The notes beneath the pieces were generated by a model. It saw nothing but the letters and a program-made list of their open reading frames with translations. It was not told the DNA's origin and made no database searches. The position numbers were made by a program, and so were the translations under genes. Positions 45,667 through 53,591 of a stretch of 64,000 bases of DNA are shown here, in pieces. The number at the start of each line of letters is the position of its first letter. Within the stretch, counting starts at the first letter, position 1. The DNA is from Actibacterium mucosum KCTC 23349 (lineage in GTDB: Bacteria > Pseudomonadota > Alphaproteobacteria > Rhodobacterales > Rhodobacteraceae). Location of the stretch: the NCBI RefSeq assembly GCF_000647975.1, contig NZ_JFKE01000001.1:615915-679914 (forward strand), read 5' to 3'.

Positions 45667-46296
45667 ATGCTCATAGAATCTTCTGTCCTCGTTACCTATT
45701 GCCTTGTCGTATTGGGGTTCGTTTTCATCCCAGGCCCGGCAACCTTGCTAACCTTGGCTCGTGCCACGACGTCAGGCACGAAAGTGGGGATCGCCACCGG
45801 GGCGGGGATCACCGCAGGGGATTTCCTGCACACGCTGATGGCGGTCATCGGGATTTCGGCCATTATCGCGGCATCTGCGACGCTGTTTGCCATCGTGAAA
45901 TCCATTGGGGCCGGATACCTCGTTTACCTGGGCATACGCGCCATACTAGACCGCAGCCCCGCCGATCTGGGCCAAGGGCGCGGCAGGATCACGGCTCGGC
46001 TCGCCTTTCGGCAAGCCATCCTTGCAGAGGTTCTGAACCCCAAGACGGCCCTGTTCTTCCTTGCATTTCTGCCGCAGTTCGTCGCGCCAGAGAACGGCAG
46101 TGTCGTGGGTCAGCTTCTGGTTCTGGGGCTGGTCTTCGCAATGATCGGCTTTTTCAGCACGATCGTTTACTCCGTCGCCGCCGGGGGGTTGGGCAATATC
46201 CTGCGTCGCAATCCGACAGTCCTGCGGTGGCAAGGCAAGGTTGTGGGGTGCATCTATTGTGGCCTTGGCATTCGCCTGGCCCTGCAGGAACGCTGA
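45667..46296 (+). CDS. LysE-family amino-acid/metabolite exporter
   Basis: A 209-residue membrane protein with six predicted spans. Family motifs: FVFIPGPATLLTLARATTSG near residue 20 (PGP), GAGITAGDFLHTLMAVIGIS, YLVYLGIRAIL, and NPKTALFFLAFLPQFV. LysE/RhtB proteins export amino acids or similar solutes with the proton gradient. The substrate is unknown. It stands alone between the transporter operon and the peptidoglycan-binding gene. Confidence 0.9.
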   Translation: MLIESSVLVTYCLVVLGFVFIPGPATLLTLARATTSGTKVGIATGAGITAGDFLHTLMAVIGISAIIAASATLFAIVKSIGAGYLVYLGIRAILDRSPADLGQGRGRITARLAFRQAILAEVLNPKTALFFLAFLPQFVAPENGSVVGQLLVLGLVFAMIGFFSTIVYSVAAGGLGNILRRNPTVLRWQGKVVGCIYCGLGIRLALQER

Positions 46297-46383
46297 ACCT
46301 GGGGAGCGTCGCGGCGCATTTCCCCAATACAGATGCCTGCGAATCTGGTTTCCTGTTCCCACAGCAAGAGTTGGGGGGAGACA

Positions 46384-47862
46384 ATGAAATTGAGATTTGC
46401 CGCAGCGTTGATTTCAGCGGTGGTTTGGGCCGGTTCGGTTGCCGCCGACAACCTCGCGCTGGTCATTTCCAATTCGCCAAAGCGGGCCGAGTGGTTCAGT
46501 CGCGGGGCGGATGGCTACCTGACCACGCTTAACCGGCTAAGCCGGGCAGGGTTCTCTGTTACCACGGTGGAGTTGGCCAGCCAGGCAGAAATCGCCGAGG
46601 CGTTGACCGTGTTTGCCAAGGCCATCACCCCTGAGGATCGGGTGTTGGTCCTGTTGGACGGCACCATGGCCAATGTGTCCGGGCAGAACTGGCTGCTCAG
46701 CGGCGGAGCAGGGGCGGCGGATGCGTTCACGCTGGGCGCGCGGGCGATCCCCGTGGCCCCTGTGGCCGAACTGTTGTCGATTGCCCCGGGCCGGTCGGTA
46801 TTGGCACTTTCGGCGCAGCCGGTGGAAGGTCGCCTTGGCAATGGCGTGCGACCAGGATTGTCAGACTATGCGCCGCCACAAGGCGTGACATTGTTCCATG
46901 GTGCGCCGACCGACGTGTTTCGGCTGGTGGGGGGCGATCTGCTGGATCCACGCCGGTCCGTAGGTGCGGCTGCGGCACGCGCAAGCGATGTTGTTGCTTC
47001 GGGCTTTCTGCCGCGAGGCCAGAGCTTTATGCAGGACACCACACCGACCGCACCCAAGATGACGTCGGCACTGTTCTATGAAGCCGCACAAGCCATTGGC
47101 ACGCCCGAAGCCTTTACTGCGTATCTGGACCGTTACCCCAACGGTGCCGAGGCCGAGGCGGCGCGTGCAGCGCGCAGCGCGCTGGAGCGTTCGAAAGCCG
47201 AGGATGCCGAAGCGACCGAGGCCGCGCTGAACCTGTCGCGCGATGCCCGCCGCGCCATCCAGACGGATCTGCGGGCGTTGGGCCACTATAATAGTGCGAT
47301 CGATGGCCTTTATGGTCGCGGCACCCGCGCGGCTATTGCCGGGTGGCAGGAAAGCGCAGGGTTCCCGCCAACGGGCTATGTCACCGCAGCCCAGATCGCG
47401 GTGTTGCAGACACAAGCTGCCCCAATCCTTCAGGCAGAAGCTGAAGAGCGGGCAAAGCAGCAAAAGGCTGACCGCGATTATTGGGCGCAAACGGGGGCAA
47501 AGGGAACTCCTGCCGGGTTTGCAACCTATTTGGAACGTTATCCGAATGGTGAATTTGCGGACATCGCCCGCTCACAGCTGGAAGAAGCTCAGAGTGAGAG
47601 GATTGCACCGGCGACCAACGACCGCTGGACCCAGCAAATCGAGCGCGCGAAAGCGGCCGAAGCGAACGTGGCAAAGTCAGGCGTGGCGCGGTTGTTGATC
47701 GAACAGCGTTTGGCCAGCTTGGGATACGAGATCGGTTTTGTTGATGGGCGTTTTGACAATGCTGCACGCAGCGCCATCCAAGCTTATCAGCAAGACAAGG
47801 GAATTCCCGCAACCGGCTATGTCGACAACGCCACCGCAGCGTCGTTGCTGGTCAGCAGATAA
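46384..47862 (+). CDS. Secreted peptidoglycan-binding protein with degenerate caspase-like N-terminal region
   Basis: A 492-residue protein with signal peptide MKLRFAAALISAVVWAGSVAA. Residues about 22-210 follow the order of a caspase/C14-like domain (ALVISNSPKRAEWF, GADGYLTTLNRLSRAGFSVT, RVLVLLDGTM, RSVLALSAQP), but no His/Cys dyad is found at the expected places. Two PG_binding_1 units follow: LRALGHYNSAIDGLYGRGTR (about 300) and LASLGYEIGFVDGRFDNAAR (about 450). A duplicated segment precedes each: YLDRYPNGAEAEAARAA and YLERYPNGEFADIARSQ. It probably binds cell wall in the periplasm. The caspase link is my inference. Confidence 0.78.
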   Translation: MKLRFAAALISAVVWAGSVAADNLALVISNSPKRAEWFSRGADGYLTTLNRLSRAGFSVTTVELASQAEIAEALTVFAKAITPEDRVLVLLDGTMANVSGQNWLLSGGAGAADAFTLGARAIPVAPVAELLSIAPGRSVLALSAQPVEGRLGNGVRPGLSDYAPPQGVTLFHGAPTDVFRLVGGDLLDPRRSVGAAAARASDVVASGFLPRGQSFMQDTTPTAPKMTSALFYEAAQAIGTPEAFTAYLDRYPNGAEAEAARAARSALERSKAEDAEATEAALNLSRDARRAIQTDLRALGHYNSAIDGLYGRGTRAAIAGWQESAGFPPTGYVTAAQIAVLQTQAAPILQAEAEERAKQQKADRDYWAQTGAKGTPAGFATYLERYPNGEFADIARSQLEEAQSERIAPATNDRWTQQIERAKAAEANVAKSGVARLLIEQRLASLGYEIGFVDGRFDNAARSAIQAYQQDKGIPATGYVDNATAASLLVSR

Positions 47863-47868
47863 GAAAAG

Positions 47869-47902
47869 GCCCGCCGGGTGCGATCACGCGGCGGGCTTTT
47901 TT
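47869..47902. terminator. Bidirectional Rho-independent terminator
   Basis: GCCCGCCG (47869-47876) pairs with CGGCGGGC (47889-47896), followed on the plus strand by TTTTTT. On the minus strand the same stem is followed by CTTTTC. It serves the plus-strand gene ending at 47862 and rpmJ ending at 47920. Confidence 0.88.
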
Positions 47903-47919
47903 GCTGTAAGACGGTTGGT

Positions 47920-48045
47920 TCAGCCCTGGCGGGCTTTGAACCGGCGCTGTGTTTTGTTGATCACGTAAACACGGCCCTTACGACGCACGATGCGGCAGTC
48001 GCGATGGCGCTGCTTCAGCGAGCGGAGCGAGTTCTTGACCTTCAT
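47920..48045 (-). CDS. rpmJ: 50S ribosomal protein L36 (41-residue type)
   Basis: The minus strand from ATG 48045 encodes [20 protein letters not shown] then [20 protein letters not shown], ending in G and a TGA at 47922-47920. This is the longer, zinc-ligand-poor form of L36 found in many proteobacteria. AAGGAGAAG lies just upstream of the start. The gene sits 69 bp downstream of tRNA-Val on the same strand and shares a terminator with the convergent gene. Confidence 0.95.
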   Translation of the reverse strand: MKVKNSLRSLKQRHRDCRIVRRKGRVYVINKTQRRFKARQG

Positions 48046-48114
48046 GGTCTTCTCCTTATTCGCGGCGCGCCGGGCGCCAGTTTCACTTAACCGCCTGTTA
48101 AGGCAGTGATTAGA

Positions 48115-48189
48115 TGGTGGGCGGTACTGGGATCGAACCAGTGGCCACTACGATGTCAACGTAGTGCTCTACCGCTGAGCTAACCGCCC
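48115..48189 (-). tRNA. tRNA-Val (anticodon GAC)
   Basis: The minus strand folds as a full cloverleaf. The acceptor stem GGGCGGT pairs with ACCGCCC, the D arm is GCTC-AGCGGTA-GAGC, the anticodon arm CTACG-TTGACAT-CGTAG, and the T arm ACTGG-TTCGATC-CCAGT. The anticodon is GAC, reading GUC/GUU valine codons. Discriminator A and the 3' CCA are encoded. Length is 75 nt. Confidence 0.97.
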
Positions 48190-48221
48190 GAAGTACCGGG
48201 CCCCGCTTGTCCAAACAAAAA

Positions 48222-48279
48222 GACGCGGCGGGACCGCGTCGGTTCGCAGGTCTATAAAAGGAGTCGGAAAATGGTTCAA
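48222..48279 (-). promoter_or_regulatory. Promoter and 5' hairpin of tRNA-Val transcript
   Basis: On the minus strand TTGAAC (48279-48274) and TATAGA (48256-48251) are spaced by exactly 17 bp, a good vegetative promoter pointing at tRNA-Val. Just after the predicted start (about 48244), GACGCGG and CCGCGTC (48240-48222) form a stem followed by TTTTTG, which looks like a terminator placed 5' of the tRNA. The promoter is well supported by spacing; the hairpin's role is unknown. Confidence 0.6.
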
Positions 48280-48331
48280 GAGCTTTTGGCAAGATAAAAA
48301 ATAGGTTTATAACTGAGGCAGAGGAGCAGCA

Positions 48332-49192
48332 ATGGACACATCCCCCTATCGTCTTGCCATGCCCGGCGTCCGAAACACCAGCGTGGTGTTTTCGTCGCCG
48401 CATAGTGGCCGTGACTATCCGTGGGAGTTCCTGAACAACTCGGTCCTGGATGAACGCACCATCCGGTCGTCCGAGGATGCGTTTGTCGACCTGCTGTTTT
48501 CCGACGCCCCCGCCATGGGGGCGCCATTGCTTTTGGCCAAGGTGCCGCGCGCCTATGTGGACCTGAACCGGTCTATCGAAGAGCTTGACCCCGCCCTTAT
48601 CCGCGACGTGCCCAAGGTTGCGCATAATCCGCGCGTCAGTTCCGGGCTGGGCGTCATCCCCCGGGTGGTGGCCAATGGCAAGGCAATTCAATTGGGCAAG
48701 ATGTCGATCAAGGATGCCCGCGCCCGTCTCGACACGTGCTGGGTACCGTATCACGCGCGGCTGCAGACCCTTTTGAACGAGGCGCGCAGCTCCTTCGGCG
48801 AGGCGATCCTGATCGACTGCCATTCCATGCCGCACGAGGCGCTGGAATCGGTCTCGCGGCCCGGTTTGCCGCGCGCCGATGTGGTGATCGGCGACCGGTT
48901 TGGCGCCTCGGCCCGCAGCGATATTGTAGAAGCCATCGAAACCGCGTTCCGCGCCGCCGGTCTGCGCGTGGTGCGCAACGCGCCCTTTGCCGGCGCTTAT
49001 ATCACGCAGCATTACGGCCGCCCGTCGCGCAACCAGCACGCCGTTCAGATCGAGATCGACCGCTCGCTTTACATGAACGAGCGCATGGTGCGGCCCAACG
49101 GCAATTTTCAAACCGTGCGGCGGCTGATTGCCTCGGTCATTTCCGAGGTGATCGAGATTGGCCGCAAGGATCAGCCGATGGCGGCCGAATAA
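48332..49192 (+). CDS. N-formylglutamate amidohydrolase family protein
   Basis: A 286-residue protein with the family pattern VVFSSPHSGRDYPWEFL, EDAFVDLLFSDAP, AKVPRAYVDLNRSIEELDPA, ILIDCHSMPHEAL and VVIGDRFGASARSDIVEA. N-formylglutamate deformylase releases glutamate and formate in histidine degradation, but no hut genes are nearby, so the physiological substrate is open. GAGGAGC precedes the ATG at 48332. Confidence 0.92.
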   Translation: MDTSPYRLAMPGVRNTSVVFSSPHSGRDYPWEFLNNSVLDERTIRSSEDAFVDLLFSDAPAMGAPLLLAKVPRAYVDLNRSIEELDPALIRDVPKVAHNPRVSSGLGVIPRVVANGKAIQLGKMSIKDARARLDTCWVPYHARLQTLLNEARSSFGEAILIDCHSMPHEALESVSRPGLPRADVVIGDRFGASARSDIVEAIETAFRAAGLRVVRNAPFAGAYITQHYGRPSRNQHAVQIEIDRSLYMNERMVRPNGNFQTVRRLIASVISEVIEIGRKDQPMAAE

Positions 49193-49195
49193 GCC

Positions 49196-50449
49196 TCAGC
49201 GCAGCGACCGGCCTTTCAGGATTGCATCGCTTCCAAATTTCTTGCGGATCGCATCTGTGGCGCGTTCCGCCTTGGCGCGTTGTCCCGCACCAGGGTCCAG
49301 CAGGTCGCCAGTGATATCGGCGGCCTCGTCGGGCACAACCTCGCTGAGACCGACGCCAATCAGGCGGAACGGCCCCTGGCCCGCCACCTGATCGTAAAGC
49401 CCGCGCGCGGTGCGATAGATGCGGTCGGCGATCTGGGTGGGGTCGCTAAGCGACACCCGGCGCGAGATCAGCGAATGATCGGCGCGCTTCAGTTTCAGTA
49501 CCACAACGCGGCCCGCCTTGCCCTTGGCCTTGGCACGGTCCGCCACTTGTTCGCTCAGCCGCCAGATATGGCCGTCCAGCAATTCGGTGCTGGCTGTGTC
49601 CTCAAAGAACGTTGTCTCTTTCGAGATGCTTTTGACCGGCGCGTTGGGTGAAACTCGCCGACGATCCTGTCCGCGTGCCAAGTGCCACAGACGATAGCCG
49701 AAGGTGCCAAACCGCGCCTCAAGATCGCGCCGGTCCCAGCGCTTCAGGTCAGCGAAGGTGCGGATGCCCGCCTTGTCCAGCGACGCCTGCGCCGCCGCGC
49801 CCACGCCCCAGATCAGGCGCACGGGCTGGTCGTGCAAAAACGCCTCGGTCTCGGCCTTGCCGATCACCGAAAAGCCACGCGGCTTGTCCAGGTCGGACGC
49901 AACCTTGGCCAGAAACTTGTTGTGGCTTAACCCGACCGACCCGGTCACGCCCAGCTCGTCTTTCATGCGCTTGACCAGCCGAGCCAGCATCACCGCGGGC
50001 GGCGCGCCGTGCAGTTTCTCGGTTCCGGTCAGGTCCATGAACGCCTCGTCCAGCGACAGCGGCTCTACCACCGGGGTCAGCGCGTCCATCATCGCGCGGA
50101 TCTGTTTCGAAACCTCGGCATAAACCGACATGCGCGGGCGGATCACCACCGCATCGGGGCACAGTTTCAACGCCTGAAACATCGGCATGGCCGAGCGGAC
50201 CCCGCGGATGCGCGCCACGTAACACGCGGTCGAGACCACGCCGCGCTTGCCGCCGCCGATGATCACCGGCTTGTCGGCCAGTTCGGGATTGTCGCGTTTT
50301 TCGACGCTGGCATAGAACGCGTCGCAATCCATATGCGCGATGGTCAGGTCAAACAGCTCTGGGTGCCGCAGCACGCGCGGGCTGCCGCAGGACGGGCAGC
50401 GCTGTGCGTCGTCAAAGGTTGTCAGGCAGTCGCGACAAAGGGCGGGCAT
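49196..50449 (-). CDS. dinB: DNA polymerase IV with N-terminal zinc ribbon
   Basis: A 417-residue Y-family polymerase for translesion synthesis. Catalytic motifs are IAHMDCDAFYASVEKRDNPE and EPLSLDEAFMDLT; GSVGLSHNKFLAKVASDLD and the little-finger region follow. The first about 30 residues, MPALCRDCLTTFDDAQRCP and CGSPRVLRH, contain CxxC and CPxCG, a putative zinc ribbon not present in E. coli DinB. Start ATG 50449 includes these cysteines. It is divergent from the SPFH gene. Confidence 0.93.
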   Translation of the reverse strand: MPALCRDCLTTFDDAQRCPSCGSPRVLRHPELFDLTIAHMDCDAFYASVEKRDNPELADKPVIIGGGKRGVVSTACYVARIRGVRSAMPMFQALKLCPDAVVIRPRMSVYAEVSKQIRAMMDALTPVVEPLSLDEAFMDLTGTEKLHGAPPAVMLARLVKRMKDELGVTGSVGLSHNKFLAKVASDLDKPRGFSVIGKAETEAFLHDQPVRLIWGVGAAAQASLDKAGIRTFADLKRWDRRDLEARFGTFGYRLWHLARGQDRRRVSPNAPVKSISKETTFFEDTASTELLDGHIWRLSEQVADRAKAKGKAGRVVVLKLKRADHSLISRRVSLSDPTQIADRIYRTARGLYDQVAGQGPFRLIGVGLSEVVPDEAADITGDLLDPGAGQRAKAERATDAIRKKFGSDAILKGRSLR

Positions 50450-50558
50450 GATGGGATCCTGCGGTTGCCCTTTCAATATACCCCTGATCGGTGGTGCAAA
50501 AGAAGTTTTCCGCCTGCACAGAAACTGCGTATGCTTGCGGCAGTATTGGAGGTAACCA

Positions 50559-51440
50559 ATGGATATTGAATCCCTTATTGGCGGCAACCTTGTTGTTCTT
50601 TTGCTGGCCGCGTTTGTTGTTCTTTGTATTCTTTTGGGCGTTCGGATTGTGCCACAATCCGAAAAGTATGTCGTGGAACGCTTTGGCCGGTTGCGGTCTG
50701 TGCTTGGGCCGGGGATCAACCTGATCGTGCCGTTTCTGGACCGCGTTGCGCACAAGATCTCGGTTCTGGAGCGCCAGCTTCCAAATGCCGAACAGGATGC
50801 CATCACCAGCGACAACGTTTTGGTCAAGGTTGAAACCAGCGTGTTTTATCGCATCACCGAGCCCGAGAAGACGGTGTACCGAATTCGGGACGTGGATGCC
50901 GCGATTGCAACCACGGTGGCCGGGATCGTCCGCGCCGAGATCGGCAAGATGGAGCTGGACGAGGTGCAGTCGAACCGTGCGCAGCTGATCTCGACCATCA
51001 AGGTCTCGGTAGAAAGCGCCGTCGACGATTGGGGGATCGAGGTGACGCGCGCCGAAATCCTGGATGTGAACCTTGATCAGGCCACGCGCGATGCAATGCT
51101 GCAGCAATTGAACGCCGAACGCGCGCGCCGCGCGCAGGTGACCGAAGCAGAAGGGTCAAAGCGGGCGGTCGAGCTGGCCGCCGATGCCGAGCTTTACGAG
51201 GCCGAGCAAAAAGCCAAAGCCCGCCGCATCACTGCCGATGCAGAGGCTTACGCGACCGGGGTTGTGGCCAAGGCCATCGCCGAAAACGGAATAGAAGCCG
51301 CCCAATATCAAGTGGCCCTGAAACAGGTTGAGGCGCTGACAACCGTTGGCCAGGGCGAGGGCAAGCAAGTTGTCATCGTGCCCGCCAACGCGATCGAGGC
51401 CTTTGGTGACGCCTTCAAGATGCTGAAAGGACGCGGCTGA
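50559..51440 (+). CDS. SPFH/band 7 membrane protein (QmcA/stomatin-like)
   Basis: A 293-residue protein. An N-terminal membrane anchor (NLVVLLLAAFVVLCILLGV) is followed by the SPFH domain (VPQSEKYVVERFGRLRSVLG, GINLIVPFLDRVAHKISVLE, AIATTVAGIVRAEIGKMELD) and a helical, Ala/Glu-rich region. Such proteins oligomerise on the inner membrane and organise membrane domains or proteases. The stop codon overlaps the NfeD start by one base, the standard stomatin-NfeD pairing. Confidence 0.94.
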   Translation: MDIESLIGGNLVVLLLAAFVVLCILLGVRIVPQSEKYVVERFGRLRSVLGPGINLIVPFLDRVAHKISVLERQLPNAEQDAITSDNVLVKVETSVFYRITEPEKTVYRIRDVDAAIATTVAGIVRAEIGKMELDEVQSNRAQLISTIKVSVESAVDDWGIEVTRAEILDVNLDQATRDAMLQQLNAERARRAQVTEAEGSKRAVELAADAELYEAEQKAKARRITADAEAYATGVVAKAIAENGIEAAQYQVALKQVEALTTVGQGEGKQVVIVPANAIEAFGDAFKMLKGRG

Positions 51441-51706
51441 TGTGGAACGAATGGTGGATCTGGGCCGCAGCCGGGATTGCGCTGGCCATTCTGGAGGTCT
51501 TTGCGCCCGGCTTCATCTTCTTGGGCTTCGCCGTCGGTGCGGGCGTGACCAGCGTGCTTCTGGCCATCGGTCTGGCGCCGTCGCTGCCTTACCTGTTGCT
51601 GATCTTCGCACTGGTCTCGTTGGCCGCATGGATCGTGATGCGCCGCCTTTTCGGTCTCAAAGGGGGCAGCGTGAAAACCTTCGATAAAGACATCAACGAG
51701 GGTTAA
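51440..51706 (+). CDS. NfeD-family short membrane protein
   Basis: Eighty-eight residues with spans around IWAAAGIALAILEVFAPGFI, FLGFAVGAGVTSVLLAIGLA and LPYLLLIFALVSLAAWIVMR. This is the short NfeD form lacking the protease part, and the C-terminal OB domain is largely missing too. It partners the SPFH protein encoded directly upstream (TGATG overlap). Confidence 0.88.
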   Translation: MWNEWWIWAAAGIALAILEVFAPGFIFLGFAVGAGVTSVLLAIGLAPSLPYLLLIFALVSLAAWIVMRRLFGLKGGSVKTFDKDINEG

Positions 51707-51732
51707 GCGTATATCCGGGACGGTACAGTCTT

Positions 51733-52149
51733 CTAACCGTCACGTCCCGGTTCATTGGGATTGCTGGAAAACAAGGCGATCTTGTTGCCCTGCGGATCGC
51801 GCAGGTAGCTAACAAAGAAATTCGGGCTATAGGCGTCACGGAAGCCGGGGTTGCCTTCGTTGGTGCCTCCGGCCGCCAAAGCGGCGGCGTGTAACGTGCG
51901 CACCTGTTGCTGGGTGTCCGCCTCAAACGCCACCATCGCCCCGTTTCCGGTCGAGGCGCACTGCCCGTCGAAGGGCGGTTTGACGTAAAACTCGGGATGA
52001 ACAGGTGCTTGGCCGCGCGGGACGGGCAAGGCAAAGCTCAGCCCCTCGGGGCCTTCTTTCAGGCCATAACCCAAGGCGGGCAGGAACGCGGTATAGAACC
52101 GTTTCGCAAGGGCGATGTCGTTGGCGCCCACGGTGATATAGGCAATCAT
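51733..52149 (-). CDS. VOC-family (glyoxalase-like) protein
   Basis: A 138-residue VOC protein: MIAYITVGANDIALAKRFYT, AFLPALGYGLKEG, then VAFEADTQQQVRTLHAAALA, AGGTNEGNPGFRD and a C-terminal LRDPQGNKIALFS. The substrate is unknown. It is 6 bp downstream of the pyrF stop region on the same strand and thus probably follows pyrF in one transcript. Confidence 0.88.
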   Translation of the reverse strand: MIAYITVGANDIALAKRFYTAFLPALGYGLKEGPEGLSFALPVPRGQAPVHPEFYVKPPFDGQCASTGNGAMVAFEADTQQQVRTLHAAALAAGGTNEGNPGFRDAYSPNFFVSYLRDPQGNKIALFSSNPNEPGRDG

Positions 52150-52155
52150 CGTTCC

Positions 52156-52872
52156 CTACCTGTTGGGGTGTGCGGCTTGCGGCGAGGCCAGCTCAGCCTG
52201 GATGGCCAGCGCGGTTTTGCGCGGATCGGCAGATTGCCAGACAGGGCGGCCAACAACCACGTGGTCGGCCCCGGCGGCAATGGCGTTGGCCGGGGTGGCC
52301 ACGCGTTTTTGATCGCCCAGCTCGGCCCCGGCGGGGCGCACGCCGGGCGTGACGATCAGCTTGCCGTCTGCCTGTGGCAAGGCCCGCACCCGGGCGGCCT
52401 CGCGCGGCGAGCAGATTACACCGTCAGCACCGGCCTCTAACGCGCGGGCGGCGCGTTCGGCCACCAGCTCGCTGATATCGCCGTCGCGGATCAGGGCACT
52501 GTCCAGGTCGGCCCGGTCCAGCGAGGTCAGGATGGTAACCGCCAAGATCTTCATGTCCTTGGCCCCGGCGCCTTCCTTGGCGGCGCGCACCACGTACGGG
52601 TCGCCATGCACGGTCAGGAAATCCAGATCGAACTGTGCCAACCCGCGCACCGCCTTTTCCACCGTCGCACTTATGTCGAACAGCTTCATATCCAGAAAGA
52701 TACGCTTGCCGTGTTCGTCTTTCAGTTCCTGCGCAAGGGCCAGCCCACCGCCCGTCAGCATGCCCAGACCAATCTTGTAGAATGACGCCGCGTCGCCGAT
52801 TTCGCTGGCCAGTTTCAGGCCGGAAAGCGCATCTGGCACGTCCAGTGCCACGATCAGTTGGTCATTGGTCAT
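52156..52872 (-). CDS. pyrF: Orotidine 5'-phosphate decarboxylase
   Basis: A 238-residue TIM-barrel enzyme making UMP. It begins DQLIVALDVPDALSGLKLA. The catalytic Lys/Asp cluster is in KRIFLDMKLFDISATVEKA, and TVHGDPYVVRAA, VTILTSLDRADL, GVICSPREAARVR and a C-terminal VGRPVWQSADPRKTALAI complete the family pattern. Confidence 0.95.
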   Translation of the reverse strand: MTNDQLIVALDVPDALSGLKLASEIGDAASFYKIGLGMLTGGGLALAQELKDEHGKRIFLDMKLFDISATVEKAVRGLAQFDLDFLTVHGDPYVVRAAKEGAGAKDMKILAVTILTSLDRADLDSALIRDGDISELVAERAARALEAGADGVICSPREAARVRALPQADGKLIVTPGVRPAGAELGDQKRVATPANAIAAGADHVVVGRPVWQSADPRKTALAIQAELASPQAAHPNR

Positions 52873-52930
52873 CGGGTTGGCTCCGTCGCTGGGGTTGAGT
52901 TGTCCTAACCCGCACGCAAGAAGGCCGCAA

Positions 52931-53089
52931 TCACTCTTTGCCCTGCGGCGCTTTGGCCGGGGTGCTGGTGGCCTCTTTCCATTCGTTCACCTTGGCGTCA
53001 TGAGCAGCAAGCAAAGCCTTCAGCTTTGCGTTTTGCATGGGTTGCTCTACCAGACCCGGAACATCGGTCACTTTGCGATCGTCACTCAT
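52931..53089 (-). CDS. Short hypothetical protein
   Basis: Fifty-two residues from ATG 53089: MSDDRKVTDVPGLVEQPMQN followed by a Lys/Ala-rich helix (AKLKALLAAHDAKVNEWKEA) and a low-complexity tail. The frame is open to 53125. No clear ribosome-binding site and no family are recognised. Its position just upstream of pyrF on the same strand and its normal codon use make it plausible. Confidence 0.5.
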   Translation of the reverse strand: MSDDRKVTDVPGLVEQPMQNAKLKALLAAHDAKVNEWKEATSTPAKAPQGKE

Positions 53090-53170
53090 AAGCACGCGGA
53101 TAAACATCCCCCAAACGACCGTCACGTGGGAAATTGTCGCAAATTGCGTCTTATCTGACGTTTTTGCGCG

Positions 53171-53377
53171 TTACGCCTGCGAAGTGGCCGCTTCGATCAA
53201 ATATTGACGCATTGCGCCCGGTTTTCTGGCCAGCGCGACAGGCGCAAATGACAAAACGTCCATGTCATACGGCATGGGGCGCAACGTGTCCCGCACCTTG
53301 AGTCTTATGATCGCTTCGACCATGTCGAATTCGGGGGCCCGGCGCGCATGCCTGACGCGCGCATTGATGATCTCCAT
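53171..53377 (-). CDS. Short hypothetical protein
   Basis: Sixty-eight residues from ATG 53377, which has a very strong GAGGAGGAG ribosome-binding site. The sequence starts MEIINARVRHARRAPEFDMV and contains AIIRLKVRDTLRPMPYDMDV. No family recognised; probably a small soluble protein. It is divergent from clpB with about 210 bp between. Confidence 0.6.
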   Translation of the reverse strand: MEIINARVRHARRAPEFDMVEAIIRLKVRDTLRPMPYDMDVLSFAPVALARKPGAMRQYLIEAATSQA

Positions 53378-53591
53378 ATCTGCTCCTCCTCTTGGGCCGG
53401 CGGGGCATTCGCCCTCGTTTCGGCAACGCAATCGTACCAAATTTCGAGGTTTTTGTCATCTGGTGGCCATTTGAGGGCCTTGGCACGGTTGAATTATTCG
53501 TGACCAATGGCCAGATTTCATGGGCAAGACCCGACAATCATGCGCCGCCAAGCGGGCAGTGGATCGGGGGCTTAAAAGAGGAGTATTGCCG

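Noticed and set aside
51715..51750. Terminator between the NfeD and VOC genes (CCGGGAC/GTCCCGG)
   Set aside because: The stem overlaps the VOC coding end, is only 7 bp, and no T run follows on either strand.
53378..53591. Heat-shock (RpoH) promoter upstream of clpB
   Set aside because: A GTTGAA element exists near 53487, but no CCCCAT-like partner lies at proper spacing, so I do not call it.
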